Shown piece by piece: positions 22,346-37,300 of a stretch of 64,000 nt of DNA; position 1 is the first letter of the stretch; every line of letters begins with the position of its first letter. The stretch comes from Carcinoscorpius rotundicauda (lineage: Eukaryota > Arthropoda > Merostomata > Xiphosura > Limulidae). Where the stretch lies: positions 16,079,493 to 16,143,492 of the forward strand of contig CM022397.1 in the NCBI GenBank assembly GCA_011833715.1. The letters are read 5' to 3'. The position numbers were made by a program, and so were the translations under genes. The notes under the pieces are model-generated. The model was not told where the DNA came from. It made no database searches and saw only the letters and a list, made by a program, of their open reading frames with translations.

Positions 22346-25300
22346 CTGAAAAAGGAGAATTGTACAAAGTTAAATATTAAAAAATTCTTCACATTTGTGT
22401 ACTATCTTTATGCAATAGATTTACTATAATATTGATGTTTGTTTTAGTTAAATATATATTTAGAAATGTAAGTAACTTGCTGTTAAATGTGTATTGCAAA
22501 ATTCTCACATATTCATTAAGTTTGTAGAAGATTCTAAAGCGTTAGAATCAACAACATATGGTGTGTATGTAAATACTAGTATCTGTTGCCTTAGCTGAAA
22601 TTTCTAAAAGCAAGATATCCTCTCAAGCTTATTAAAAAATAACCTACACAATGTAGAGAGACAATTTGAATTGTTGGTTCACTACAGTTAGTATATTATA
22701 AATCTTGGAAGTGATAACTCTGGCTTCTCTATTAATAAATGTTTATCACAGACATTTGACCAAAAATGTTTATAGATTAAACATTACAAACTACTTAACT
22801 TCAGAAAATTAAATTCAGATACCAGTATTTGTGTTGGTGAATAGTCAGTTTGCAAACATGGTGAGACTAGCCAAGAATATAGTGAATTGTACTGATATCA
22901 AATAGAAATTGATTTGCTTATTGTGAGCTGTTGATAAAATATTCAGTTTCAGACCACACAGAAGATTTCATACTGTCTTTAAGTTTGTGAAACTTATATT
23001 TAAGTCATTACCTGTAATAAAATGTTATTATAAACTGCATTATTGTTTATTATTAAAATGTATTTGTATTAAGAAAATTGTGTGCATCAATATTGTTGGA
23101 AAATATCAGATTTGATACACAAGCATTCAATTAACTTATGAATTAAAAATAAGTTTCCTTAAATTGTAATACTTAACGTAATAAATTGGAAGCTTGTCTG
23201 AATAAATTATAATATGTAACACCAGTTAAAAATATTATTAAAATATTCATACTACTCTTCATCATATTATTAGCCAAAGCCAATCATATCTGTATATCAA
23301 AATCTCCACATAACTTTCAGGCCCTTCAACCAATTACACATAATATTCAATAACTTTACCAATTTCTAATACAAGTACATTAGTTTCACAAGCTACAATA
23401 AAAGTCAGTCAAGCACTAGTGTTTTATCTGGGGTTGTGGTCACAGTCAGATATTCAATATCAATAAAACAAACTCTGGTCAATGTTCTATGATGGTGACC
23501 TTTATGTTTTTAAAACTTTGTGTGCAGCCATACAATGACTGTCTGAACATAGTCATCCCTAATTTTGAATTGACAGACTAAAGTTAAAAGATAACTATCC
23601 AACAGCTCCCAATAACTACTGGACCAAACCCAGCCTAATATTGATAAGCCATTTATTATAATTATCCAAAAGATTGATTTAAATTAGAAACTTACTGCCA
23701 TAAAAAGTAAAGCTCCCAGGGCAGCATACACTGTTCTCAATATCTAAAAGATAATAAATATTAAAATCAATACATAGGTTAACTAAACAAGCAAGAAAAT
23801 ATAATAATAATGTCAAATTATTTATTACACCAGAAGTAATTCTGTTTCTTATATACATAATACCACCTTACAAAATAATTTTATTTCAGTTACATTACAG
23901 AACAACAGGGGTGATCCAAAATAAAATGGGAATACTATTAGGTGGACAAATTAATCTCTGAACTAACAAAACAATTCTGTTAGTATGTTTCAAATAAAGT
24001 TTGTATATTTTTTCTATTATTTATTTTAATTTTACACAATTTTTAAGTGTTGAGAAGAAACCAATTTAAAATTAGTATAATAAGCTTCATACATTTGTGA
24101 GTTTGGAGTACAGTATAGTGTCAATTTTGCATAAAGTTACCCAAATGCCATCTCTGCTAGCTACCCATAATTCAGCAGTTATAGACAAGAGGCAGCTAGC
24201 CAACAACACTCCACCATCAATGCTTGTGTTAGTTTTTAACCAACAAATAGTAGGATTGACCATCACATCATAACACCTACATGTCCAAAGGGAGAACACT
24301 CTGCATGATAGGAATTTGAACCTGCAACCTACAGATTGCAAGTCAAGCACTCTAACCACGAGCCCAGTTTGGAGCCAATATCTTGATGGTCTAATGAAGA
24401 GCGCAGTTCCATGTACATTATCCCAAAAAATGTAATAACTGACAACTTATTAAAACATGCTGCTATATTAGCAATAAACCACACATTCTATTAATACTAT
24501 CAATTTAAGTAAATAGCTTTAGTTGTGAGAGCTTTACAATAGCTCCAAAAAGTATCATGTTTAGATAATATATGCAACCAAATTAATTCATGCATATGTT
24601 AATACAGAAGGGGCTTCTAATTCACAGATGATCAATAACTTCACACTAACATTTTAAAATCTATCTACATAATGTATATTTCAGTTATAACTTCACCCTA
24701 AATTAAATATACTGTAATCTTTAATATGTTCTTTTAATAAACAGATCTTTCATCAACATACTAGATGCATTGTTTTTTCTCATCTCTTCTTTACTTTGAA
24801 CACATTTTATATAACATATAACATGTAATATTCACAAACATCAACTTTGAGAGTATGTATATATTATCTAGATTTATGGTTAATTTCTAATTACAACTAA
24901 TTAATTCTTCACAACAATTAAAAATACCTGGTTGTACAAGACATAAATGTGCACAACAGATTTTGTTGTGTGTTTAACTTAATTACACTGCAAAATACTT
25001 AATTGTATTTACTTAACAGAGTATACACTGTATTATAATTCTGTATCACTCAAAGTTTAGAAAGAACTTGAGCATATTCTGTCAAAAAGTCACATATGAA
25101 AGCAAAAGACGGAAAATGTTATACGTCTTACATCATTGTAGGTGAAAATGGCCAGTATACCAAACATGAACAAAATCCAACAAAGAATACATAATACTCC
25201 TCCACAAGTGGTGAAGTCAAACTGTAACAGAGGCAAACAGAGATTTTAGCAACAAAATTAAACTATCAAAGTTAATTTCCAAGATAAAAATATATCTATT

Positions 25301-28300
25301 TTCAATATAAAGTGAGCACATTAAACTTAACTTTGCATGCATATAAATAAATACATTAATAAAAAATTTCATCAGAAAAACACATGCAAAATAATTATTT
25401 TTACCAAAATGGATAACACTCAATTACTTAGAAACAAATTTTCTTGATGTATTTACCTTTGTGTGGAAGGAGAAAAGAGTTATAACTAAACAACAACTGG
25501 CACAAATTCCCAGAGCAATTAATACAATCTGAGTGTCATAGAGACTGAAAGAAAAAATATAATACTGTATGAAAAACATGTTTAACACAACGTTCAATAC
25601 ATTGTAACATAATATTAGAAACATCTAAAAACAACTGAGGTTTCAAAGATTTATAATAAAATAAATGTCTTTATGAAAGCCATATAATATTTGCAGTACA
25701 TCAAGATAAAACCAGAATGACCAATACATAACAATATTTAAAAAATGAATTATACAAAAAATGAAAATGGTTTAATTATTTCATTAAACATCTAAAAATA
25801 AATTAATACGTGATGTTTATTTTAATGGTGTTATCATATATTCGCAGTACTGTGCACATCAGTTTTTATTCTACATCACAAAAAAATCTTTCACTGCCAT
25901 ACTTGTAGCCAAACAACCATCAGATTAACAAGTAGTAAACAAGTCAGCATCACGTTATTAGTTTGAAAGACTGTTTATTAATTTAAAAATAAAACTACGT
26001 AATAGTCCATATAATCTGTGAGCGCTGCTAAAAAATCTTAAATGTTAGCATTACAAATCCTTGTGCTTGCTACTGAATCACTGAGGGCTAAGTTCATAAG
26101 ATAAATACATAACAAAATAAGATTGAAAAACAAAGTAGTGGAAACTGTTTTGATGCCACAGAAACAACACTACACTTTAAAACAGCAACATCTACACTGT
26201 AGCAGCAGTTTATTCACCATGCATAATGTATTTTTTGTAATTTATTGTAATGTAATGAATTTGTAGTACATTGTTTCAAAGCCAGTAAAAACATAACTTT
26301 CTATGAAATCCTTTGTTCTGTAACATCATACTCCATTTTTGAGTAGCAGTAAAACTTATAAGTGCAAAATTTGACTTGCTGCTTTCACTTATTGGATAAA
26401 CCATAAAATTTATACAATACTTGATTTCTTTATATGATAAGATGGAAGGACTTATTATGCAAGGGAAACCATAAACGGTTCTTTCATAAAGTTATCATAG
26501 CTTAATAGTGAGAAACACTGATGGTATAAGATGCAAAAATGCATCCTTCAAGAGATGAAAACAATAAATATTAATAATGTAAAAAGGTAATTTACCTTGA
26601 AATTGTTCCAACAAGGTAAGTCAAGGCACATGTCTAAAAATACAAGATATTAATTTAGTAAATTTATCCAACATGTCACTAACCACTCCTAAACATAAAC
26701 ATCCAACATTAATATGAAAATCAGAAGAATTATTTATGTCACTAATTTAAAAAGTGTTCCATTAGATCTTCAATAACATTCAAATATCAAAATCTCATTC
26801 ATCAAACCATTATTTTTTAGTCCTTTTTTATAAAGTAATCAAATTTAATACACACAAGTAAACCAAAAATAGCATTAACACTATCCTCTTCATGCATAAA
26901 AGCCAAACTTAACACTTTCATTAACTTAAATTCAGATCAATGAATAGCTGTTAGCACTTTAAATAAACTGAAAATCTCTGTGCTTCATAACTATTAGATA
27001 CTATTTTTTTGATGTATTTCAGTACAAAACAAAAGCACAGTAAGTTCTCTAATAAAAGTTTTTACACAGAAATGTCTTAAGGTGCAACACAAAAACAGAA
27101 CCAAAACAATGGAGCAGCTACGACAGATTGGTAAAGCTAAATATTCTTATTCCAGAATTTGTTAACTTCATTTCAATCTCAGTTTCCTAGTTTTAAAATT
27201 CCTGCACAAGTATATAAACTGATACATAACTCATGATTGTAAGCTGACAGAATAACAAAATAAAGCATTTTAATAATATATAGTTCATAACATTAAAAAA
27301 AACATATCATCTAATAACAGATTTTTATTCCGTGTTTAGCCAGTGAAAGTAGTTTTTCTCTAGGTGCTCCAGCCCCCCCCCCCCCACAAATAAAATTCTT
27401 CAGTAATAGATTTATAGATCCCTCAGCCTCCAGAAAAGACCATTTCCTACCTTGCTATGTAAGTAAGATTTTATTTATTTTTTCTTTATTTCACATACAT
27501 AGCTTGCTAATTTGACAATTTGGCTCTTCCGAACAGTTTTTGTTTTTAGCTTCCCCCCCCCAAGACCCCTTATTACACTTCCAACACAGCATTATGTTGA
27601 GGTATCAACTTGCATTCCCTTACAACTAAACCTCATGTCCACAAGCAGGACTGAAGAGAAAAACATTTCTCAGCACCCTTGATTGCCTAAGAAGCCCTAA
27701 ACGTAAGACCAAACCTACTACCAGGATAAACTGAACTGAAAACAGTTTTCCATCCAAGCATCAAAGCAGACATAAGTGAAAGAATAAAATAAAATGATGA
27801 AAAACTTCTTTTACAAAATCAAGCTGACTAATCTTGAGCCTTGCCTTACTTTGGAACCTCAATATACTGTTCTCACACTGGTTGGCTCACTTTGTAACAT
27901 ATTTAACCTTTACATTACAGATTAGGTGGAATCAACCTAATATGTAACCATAAGAGTAATTACACTTTTTTTGATAGTGCAGGCATGTCTTTACAAAACT
28001 TTGCAGGTTATTGGTAAACAATATAAAACTAAAATGTAACATGACTTTTTAAAAAGGTTTTACTCAAATTTTTTTCCTTCAGAATGTTGACTATCCAACA
28101 TTCAAAGTTATTTTGTTTTGAAGATTAAAAATACTTTTATGCATCATAACATTTTCAAATTTCATATGTGAAATTTTTATAACCTCCAGATAATTAAATT
28201 TTTTATAGAAAAAACACTTTACTTTTTTTCTATTAATTTCATGACCATATTTCTAGGCGAGTTAGTTTGGTTTGAACAACTTCATAACCTCCATAAAAAC

Positions 28301-31300
28301 AATCAGGAAGAAATTACAAATAGTTTTCTCTTTCTAGGAAGATTACAACACAAACACAAATGTTTAATCTAAACAGCTTAACAACTTCCATAACATTATA
28401 TATATTACACTGATCTTTCAGCAGTTCCTAGCTTACATTATAGCAAAGTTGCAATGATATGGCCCATGTGCTCTCATGTTTTCATATCCAAAATATGAAA
28501 TTTACGAGGTAATCTGTCTGGGCTGTGTTTTAGTGGAGTACTATTTTCTAAAATACAGTTACATTTCAGTTTAATACATTACATATATACATTTTTACTT
28601 ATGAAAACTTGTAGAATGGACAGCAGCTGCCTGTTGTAGAGACACGAATGTAAAGGATAGTGTTTTAAAAGTCCACTGCCTTTTGTCTTCAGTCTGAAGA
28701 TGAAAGGCAGAAGACTTTTGAAACATTGTCCTCAACACTTGTGTCTCCACAACAGGCAGCTACAGTCCATTCTGCAAAGTTTCATCACAAATACTCTGCC
28801 TAAACAATCTATCACAGAATACATTTTACTGTTTGCAAATATACTCTTCAAAAAACGAAATGCAAAAGGCAAAATTTGAGACACATTGTTAACAAGTTTA
28901 TTCCAGGTAGTTCTGTAAAACATGTGTGAAACTTTGCACATTCACTGTTGAGGTTTAAGTCACTCAACGTTAATAACGAGTATGCCCACTGTAAGCATCA
29001 ATAACAGCTTGGCATCACCTGCCCATGGAAGCAATGAGATGACGAATCACATCTTGTGGAATGACTGTCCATTCAGCCTGCAAAACTGCTGCAAGCTGAG
29101 GTAGACTCTGCAGTTGAGGTTGTCCGTCGCAGACGTTGATCCAACTCGTCCCAAAGATGATCGATGGGGTTTAAATCTGGTGATCTGGAGAGCCAGGGAA
29201 GGACGTTGATGTTGTGGTGTCTCAAGAAGACATTGGTGAGTCGGGCTGTGTGAGGACGGGCGTTGTCATGTTGAAAAACGTCGTTGACGTTCACCATGAT
29301 GGGTTGCACACGGGGCCTAAGAATCTTGTCGACGGTTGTGTTACGTTTTTTTTATGTTTTATGAAGACTGAACGCAACAGAAAGACACAAATAACAGCTT
29401 GTATAATTTATTACAGTAAACTATTAACAAATATAACAGATATAACATAAATTCCAAGCGACCAATAGAGTTGTTGCGTTGTGCTTCAGTCAGTCTTGGC
29501 GCAACTGTATTGCGTGTCGGTGGCTTAACACTGAGCTATGTAAACCAAGAACCCATCACTTTTATAGGGATTTTGCACATGTTGCACTTGCAGAACATAC
29601 AGATCTCTCAAACAAATTTATTGGACACGAATGAGTTTTGGCGAAAAATCTGATGTTTTCTTCTGTTTTCAAAGTGCACAACTTTTATTGTCATTTTGGT
29701 CTGACAATAAGTACCTTAACACGTGTAACATCACATACTCTGAGCTTGTAACGTTATTACATATATTTCTCTTTAAAATAACAAAAAGATCCCTTTTGCA
29801 TTTCTTTTCTTGAAGAATATACATTCTTTAACTCACTTTTCTTAAAACATAACAATAAATAAAGAAGTAAAGCAAACATTTAATGTTCCTTAGCTCTGCA
29901 CTTGTTTGCTGTTTGTTGTAGGTTTCTAAGCCTTATAAAATTTCACATATGGAGGATGAGAAATGAAGTCTTTCTTTTTGACATACCCACACCCATATAT
30001 TATACATTTATTTTAACTCAAAAACAAGCAGAAACAAAGTTAATGAAGAAACCCTGCATCAACAACTGAAAAGATCCCAGGGTACAAGCTACAATGTGAG
30101 ATCACTAAATGAACCCTAGGTTTTAGAGGCAACTAAAAACTAGGACTCACATAGGGGTGTAGATACACCAACTATCAGTCTTAACTTCCATTCACCAACA
30201 TCACACAAGAAATAAAGAGTAACAATAACCAGAAAATCATACATTACTGCACTCATACCATAAACTTCTACTATAATTTATCAAGCTTAGTAATTAAGCT
30301 GTATTTGGGTCAAGAAGGCAGTCAGAAGATCTGTATCAAAAGAATGACATCACAAATAATGATAATGGCTGAGACAGTCACTTGTGGGACATTCTGAGCT
30401 TTCAATTTGTTATTCACATTATATACACAAGTAAATGTATACAAAGGACTTCTAAAAATGAAAAGGGCCAATTGGATCACTATGTTCGTTTGAGTAAACA
30501 GAAAATATTAGAAAGTTCTTTGAAATTCTAGTTTGTCAATATTAGTAATTTGAGTTAGTAATTTATAAAAGAACTACAAACCTTGCCTCACATTAGATGT
30601 TTGTGATGTCCAAGTACAACATTCCATTCAATATAGCATGTGACACACAAAAAGCAATAAAGAATTCCTTTTTATAATATTTACTTTTAAATTCAGAAAT
30701 TAATGGTTCATACTCAAATTTAAATCATAATCTATATTTCATACAAAACTTAACATTTGAATGCAAATCAACAAGTACAACATAAGGCACTTTATCTGCG
30801 ATTCTTAGTAACAGGGCTAAGCTCACAGTACACTTAATTCTTGATGACGAGAAACCCACTTGAAATAATGCATCTCAGAACAGCTGGTACAGGTATTAAC
30901 ATTTTTATTGATAAGGAGAGAACAATGTTTCAACCTTCCTAAGTCATCTTCATGTTAACATGAAGTAGCTTAAGATGGAAATATTTTTGAAGCTGTCAGA
31001 TTAGTTTTGACAACTAATAAGAGAACTTTGCAAAATTTGTCTAGCAAAACATGTAATCAAAAAATTAAAAAAGGTACCTACTTTAGCTTTTTCTAAGTTT
31101 TTTTTTTTGTTCATTATTTTGCTATAAATACTAGGGCATCTTACTCTTATTAGCTGTCAAAACTAATCTGACAGCTCAGAAATATTTCTATCTTAAGCGA
31201 CTTTAACTGGATTTCAAATTACCTACAAAAGTCTAACTACACATGAATCAACATACATGATTTACATAAATTAAATCAAGCTAGTCCTAATGACACAGAG

Positions 31301-34300
31301 ACGTACCATATCATTATGACTAGTTTTTTTAGTTATCTTGGAAAATGTCATTCACAGAGAAAAAAAAATCCACAAGTTATAGCAAACCATTCTAAATGTA
31401 AACACTGTAGAAAAGTTTCTATGCACTGGGTAAAGAATATCCATAAAAGTAATAAAAGAACTCGAAACAACAACAAAAATAAATAAGAAAGTCACTTACA
31501 AATATGATTAAGAAAATGAAATTCACTGGCCACTTCCTCCTACAGACACACAAAACAATTGTTTTAACATTTCTGATTCTGGCATTTCTTAAAATAATTT
31601 AATTCATAACTTTTACAACACTATAAAAATGTAATGGTTTATTTTGTTAAAATATTAAATGCATCATTAAATGAAGTTTGCACAGTATGAAAGTAGCAAC
31701 TCACGAGTGATTATACACCACAGTATTTTGCATACAAACAAGTACACAATGTAAAGTATTTTAATACATATGTATATTATCTAGTTCATATACATTCTAA
31801 AGGAACAAACAATCAAATATAATATAAAATTAGTTGACCTATTTAAACATCCACAGTTCAAAAACTAATCAGTAGAGAGCTGTAACATTTGGTAGCTGAA
31901 CTAATGAAAGGATGGGAAAGATGGCTCGAATGCCAATAATGATAATTACCACCAGTGAATTACTGACCGTAACTTTTTTTTTGTACAAACACTGAATGTG
32001 ATCACCATTCATGTAAAATGTAACTTTCATTTGTAAAATATGTACCTGAATGATTCTGTTGGCTTCCAACAGCTCCATTTTACTTGAAGTATTTTAGAGT
32101 CCAAGCATCTCACAGTAAATCAGAGCTGAGGTGGTTCACTACTCGCATATCAACATTGATATGTGCAAATCACACTGGTCATGTGTGTAAAATGTTTGCC
32201 AAGTACTAATATCCTAAAAGCATTTCCTACCAATATCTTAACACTCCTACGAAAAAAATATTTACATCCACTAAAGTAATACCCTTAGTGGATGTTTTAA
32301 AAAAAAATTTAAATATTTCACAAATGTCTGAAAAGTCAATATTATTGCTCCTTAAAATATAAAGGAATAGGGTCAGTTAATGGCAATTTCATTTTAATAC
32401 AAAATTATTAGTCTCATATTATAAACCTTTCAAGTTGCTCTGGGGCCTATTAGGCCCCAATTTTTGTAGGAGTGTTAATAATCTGTGCACAGTATGGTGA
32501 AGCCTCATCATGTATAAAGACCATTTCAGTCAAAATCTTTCCCTGAAGTGTAAAAATGATTAATTCCAAGTTGCAATAATCACCAATTCTCTTGGTTCAA
32601 AATTGTTCTTAAGCTTTCCACAGGCCTCATTGACAAAGGGTCCTTTCAATAACTACAATATTCCCATTATAATGTACAACCATTGGCTGCAGTAATGTTT
32701 TTGGAGAAACAATTATCAAATGCATAGAAAACTGTCCAGAGACACTTCTAAACGCCGAATAAATTTTGACGTTTGATATTTTTTGCTATACAGTCACCAT
32801 TACGCAACTTTCAATACACCGACTGCTGATGAAAATTAATTTTCAACACTGGAAACGCCTTTCCTGTCATCTGGGAAACGTTACAGCTTCCTGTTGTTTA
32901 CTTTATGAACTTATTACATCAGTACAGGACAACTAACTTTATAATAACTGAAACTAGAATGTCTTCATTTCTGAAACACACAATTCAGTAATATGAAAGC
33001 TTATGTTGTTCAAATCTTATAAAATACCATAAAAATATAACTCAGTTACTTTACACACACACACAAAAATTAAAAGCACTTACCTAACACTCTTGCAGCA
33101 CACTAGCACTATATATACAACAGGAAATGTTATGCTGGAATTAAAACCAATAACAATGCATTAAACAAACTTTGACTTTACATTTTATCAAGCAACATCA
33201 ATATCATTGCATAAAGCCTGGATTTTCATTTACCTATAGCCTGTTTACATATAATCTGTTTAAAGGAAATTGTTATGCAGAGGCTTGTAATGCACTATTA
33301 ATTACTGTTAACAAAAACGAGAATCTTTAAAAATAAAAAAAAACTTAGAACTAAATGTATACATCGTCACATCTGCACATAATATAACAACACATAACAG
33401 TATACTAATTTCAACTCATTTCCAAGTCTGATATCAAAAGTCATTCTTAATTATACTTTAGTTTTTAAACAGATAACAGTAGAACAATAGGCAATCTTTA
33501 AAAAAAATTAAATGTTTTAAGTTCATAACAATGAATAAGAAATACATCATGTTTATAAATATCTTCAATGACAATAATGCTTTTGAAAGAAATACTATTA
33601 CCATAATTACAATATGATACTTACTATGCTCCTATAGCAATATAATAGTTTTTCTGCACAAACGCCTTCACATTTTTCCTAATAAAAATTAAAATAGTTT
33701 AAAATCTAGCATAAAAAGTTTTTATTCATTAGGCTTAGTGCATCTCACATGTAATAAGAATTTTATAAACAATAATAATGTACACAGAAACTTATTTTAG
33801 TATATGTGTATGTAGGAACATAAAAAGATGTTTTAACACCACATTATATGTATATTATTGTTTGTCACCAAAAACTACCCAAGTAAGTATAGAAAAATAT
33901 TATTTCAAAATTAGCCGAGAATGAGAAATCTAGTTGTTGTTTTTTCAGTGATGTACCGGAACATTATATACATATTTCACACACAAATTCCAAATAAGTA
34001 AAAGTGTACCAAGTTTAAAATACTACAACTGGTAAAGTGATTAAACAAAAAGTATATTTAATCTGATGCTAAATTCTATGTAATATATATATACACTTAC
34101 TCAAACACAAAAAGAGCAACTATGGCCAGTGTGAATGCAAGTTGGCTCATCAAAATAGCATAAACCTGAAACAAACAAACATACAAATAAGCTTTAAATT
34201 TCACGAATCACAAAATGAATAAATCATGACAATTATACAAGAAATAACAAAAAAAAACAGTAAAACTAAGTACGTATTTATGTTCTCAAAAACAAAAAGT

Positions 34301-37300
34301 GAGAAATTAGACATTTTGTATGCTCATAAAACCAATTTTGGCACTACTTTATGCAGATGTGCACCTTCAGCCACATATTAAAGAACAACAGCCACAGCAA
34401 ACTATCACTTTGCTGATATTATGTTAATTAGTGCCTCTACCACATTGGGGGCAGGAATGCTAACTTCAAGAGAAGTTTCATCTTACTTAACCCCCAAATG
34501 GTAGTACCTTATTTTCATTTTTTATTTACTATTTTTCATCTTATGTTAACTTGGGAGAACAGTCACCTTCCCACAACAGCCTGCAGCAGATGTGGAACAT
34601 TGTGGGCTTGAGCACCCATATCTTGCTCTCCTAATTTCTAATTTCCTTATGTGAGACAAGCAAATTGGAGGTTAAGACTGATAAACAGTGTATCCTCACC
34701 ACAATGTGGGTCCTACTTCTGCAGTCACCTCCAAAATACCTTGAATAAATTTTATAATCCCACATTGTAACTTTTACCCTAGGATTCTTTTCTAAAAATA
34801 AACAGCATATTTCATGTTAATGTGTTTTGGTTTATGGCTTAAAAATTTTATGGTTATAACCAATCAGAGGCTGGGATTTGCTGCTGTTTTTTTGTTGTTT
34901 TTTTTAAATCGCAGTCCTTCCTCATAAATTTTGTTTATTCATTTAACTTAATCTAGATGTAATTATTTAATTTCACTGTGTATACATACAAAACACACAC
35001 ACAAAGATATGTGGGATTACTACATATTTGAAAGACAAACAATGATTATCACAAACCAAGATAAACATTTTTATTTCATCTGATAAGACTTCTTCAAAAA
35101 GTTAACATTTGCAATAAAAAGTAAATTCAAAATTACTTTAAAAAACCATAGTATAAAAAAAAGCAAGAAAACTAATACAATAATAGAAAAATGCAGTGAT
35201 TGAAAAATTTACAATGGTAAGCATGTACTTTTTTCTTTTAAGGGTCATATTGTACTAATTGATTAATTAAATATAATAAATTAATAATCTCATCAATCAA
35301 TAACTATCATTAATTGCTCAGCTCTAGTCTGCACCACAAAAAGCTACTACCTTACAGTCAACTGCCACGGAAATTTCTGCAGATGTTACAAGCCTTAAAC
35401 AAACTCCTACATGTGTACCAGCTTGGGAAGTAAATATGTTGTAGCCCTCCACCAATAGGAAGGTGACATGACCTTTAAAATTGGTAATCCTTGGGAGCAT
35501 TAGTGCATGATAATAAAATCATTCTTGACATGGCAAAGAATTTGTACCAGAAGTGGGGTGAGAAAGAGAGTTGGATGTCTATTTGATAAACATTTTCAGG
35601 TAAGGAAAAATGCTAGCTTCAAAAACATTATCTACCTCTCTGCAACACCAAGGGCTACAATCCCATATTGAAAATAATGAAGATAGATTGATCCAAACTA
35701 CTTTAAAAAATGAGTTCCTTTCTGAACACAAAAACAACAAAAAAGGGAAAGTCTGTAGAGCACAATTTCCACATGACTATGGAAAGCTTAATGGGAGACT
35801 ACGTTCTTTTCAAACACAAAATACTCTCACCTCACTTTGTTGGTATTTATTCTTTGATATACTTCATGTACACTATAGAGATTTAGTATAGAGGATATTA
35901 AGTATATCTGGTATCAAAAGTAAAATACTATAAAAGGTAAGTGGCACTTTCAAGAGTGTATAGTGTGGAAAGAACTCTAGGGCATTCTTTCTTTGTAAGA
36001 TACTTGGATAAGACATATACTGGTGTAGGGAAGAGGATTTCTTAGTGTTCTGAGGTAAATCCAAGTCTAAATAAAGATGAAAATATCCACAGATAACTGC
36101 TTGGGGGACATTTTAATTGGGTTACCTTTACTGCACTTAGATGAAACATCTCAGCCCTTACTGTTGTACCACCAGAGGGCAGGAACTGAGTAAAACCCAA
36201 CAGGGACAAGAACCTCAATGGAAGTCAAAATACACTTGGAAAAGTAGACCAGTCAATGTAAGCAACAGGTCTCCTTGAGAAGAGTGAGGGTTTTGATCTC
36301 CAATTTATATCAAAACAGGGTCAAGAGAAGCCAAACAATATAGTAAAAGAAATGGAAGAATCCAATTAAAACATTTACCTTGGTTAAATGGTGCCCAGAA
36401 AATAGGGCCCAATAAAAACTTAGAATGTCATTTAAGCAAAATCCACAAAGGAGAAAGTAATGTATAAATAATAAGCTCAATGACAGGATGCTAAATTTCA
36501 AACTCCATGGAGATTACAAAAAGACAAGAACAAAAGCCCCTAGTTGGGTAAGAAACATTTATAAAGCTCAAAACCATGCACTGAAGATAATGAAGAAGCA
36601 ATGGATCAGTGGGATGAAGAGAGAAGAGGATAATGAGAAAAAGTGAAGTATGAAAGAGAAGAGAAAGACAATAAGAAGAAATATGCAGAACATCAAGGTA
36701 ACTGGAGAAGATAAATTACAAGACAGAAAAGTGAGAGAGGCGGGTACCAGAGACAGAGTCCAGGACTGATTATAAGTCACCTGAGAGCTGCAACAGCTAG
36801 CTTTTCATAAAGGGTTTGGAGAGGAGTAGCAAACAGAAGCAAAGAAAACACTGCTGCTATGAGCTCCCCCCCCTTCTATCAGATTTTCAAAATATGAACT
36901 CAACTTTGTAATGTGGGGTTCTCGCTCTTAGTAATGCTGAGAGATGGGCAACATTTCCCTGTTTCAGATAAATATCTACCTCTCTGCACCATCTTCCTAC
37001 TATTCTTCCCCAATTTTGATGAATTTTCTCTGCCTCTTTAATAATGAACATATGATCATGTGCTAGTGCTCACAGGGATTGCTACACATGAAGGCCACAT
37101 CACTCTCCTATTGGGAAAGGGCCACATCATAGACTAGCACAATACATACAAACATGCAAAGAAGTTTGAGTTTGTTCAAGGCTTGTGGCATGTACAAGAA
37201 ATCCCACAACAAATGCATGTGAGGTAATAACTCATGTAATGCAGAGAAATATAGGTAGTATTTCTGGAAAGCTACTTTTAATTTATCTATGGTTTGTTTA

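Noticed and set aside
25258..25423. Extra coding beyond the Lifeguard exon borders (frames at 25217-25423 and 25424-25624)
   Set aside because: These are intronic read-throughs of exons 8 and 9; clean GT-AG borders and family alignment define shorter exons.
27372..27385. Poly-C tracts at 27.37 and 27.55 kb as structured elements
   Set aside because: Simple homopolymer runs in an intron without flanking G tracts or partner sequence.
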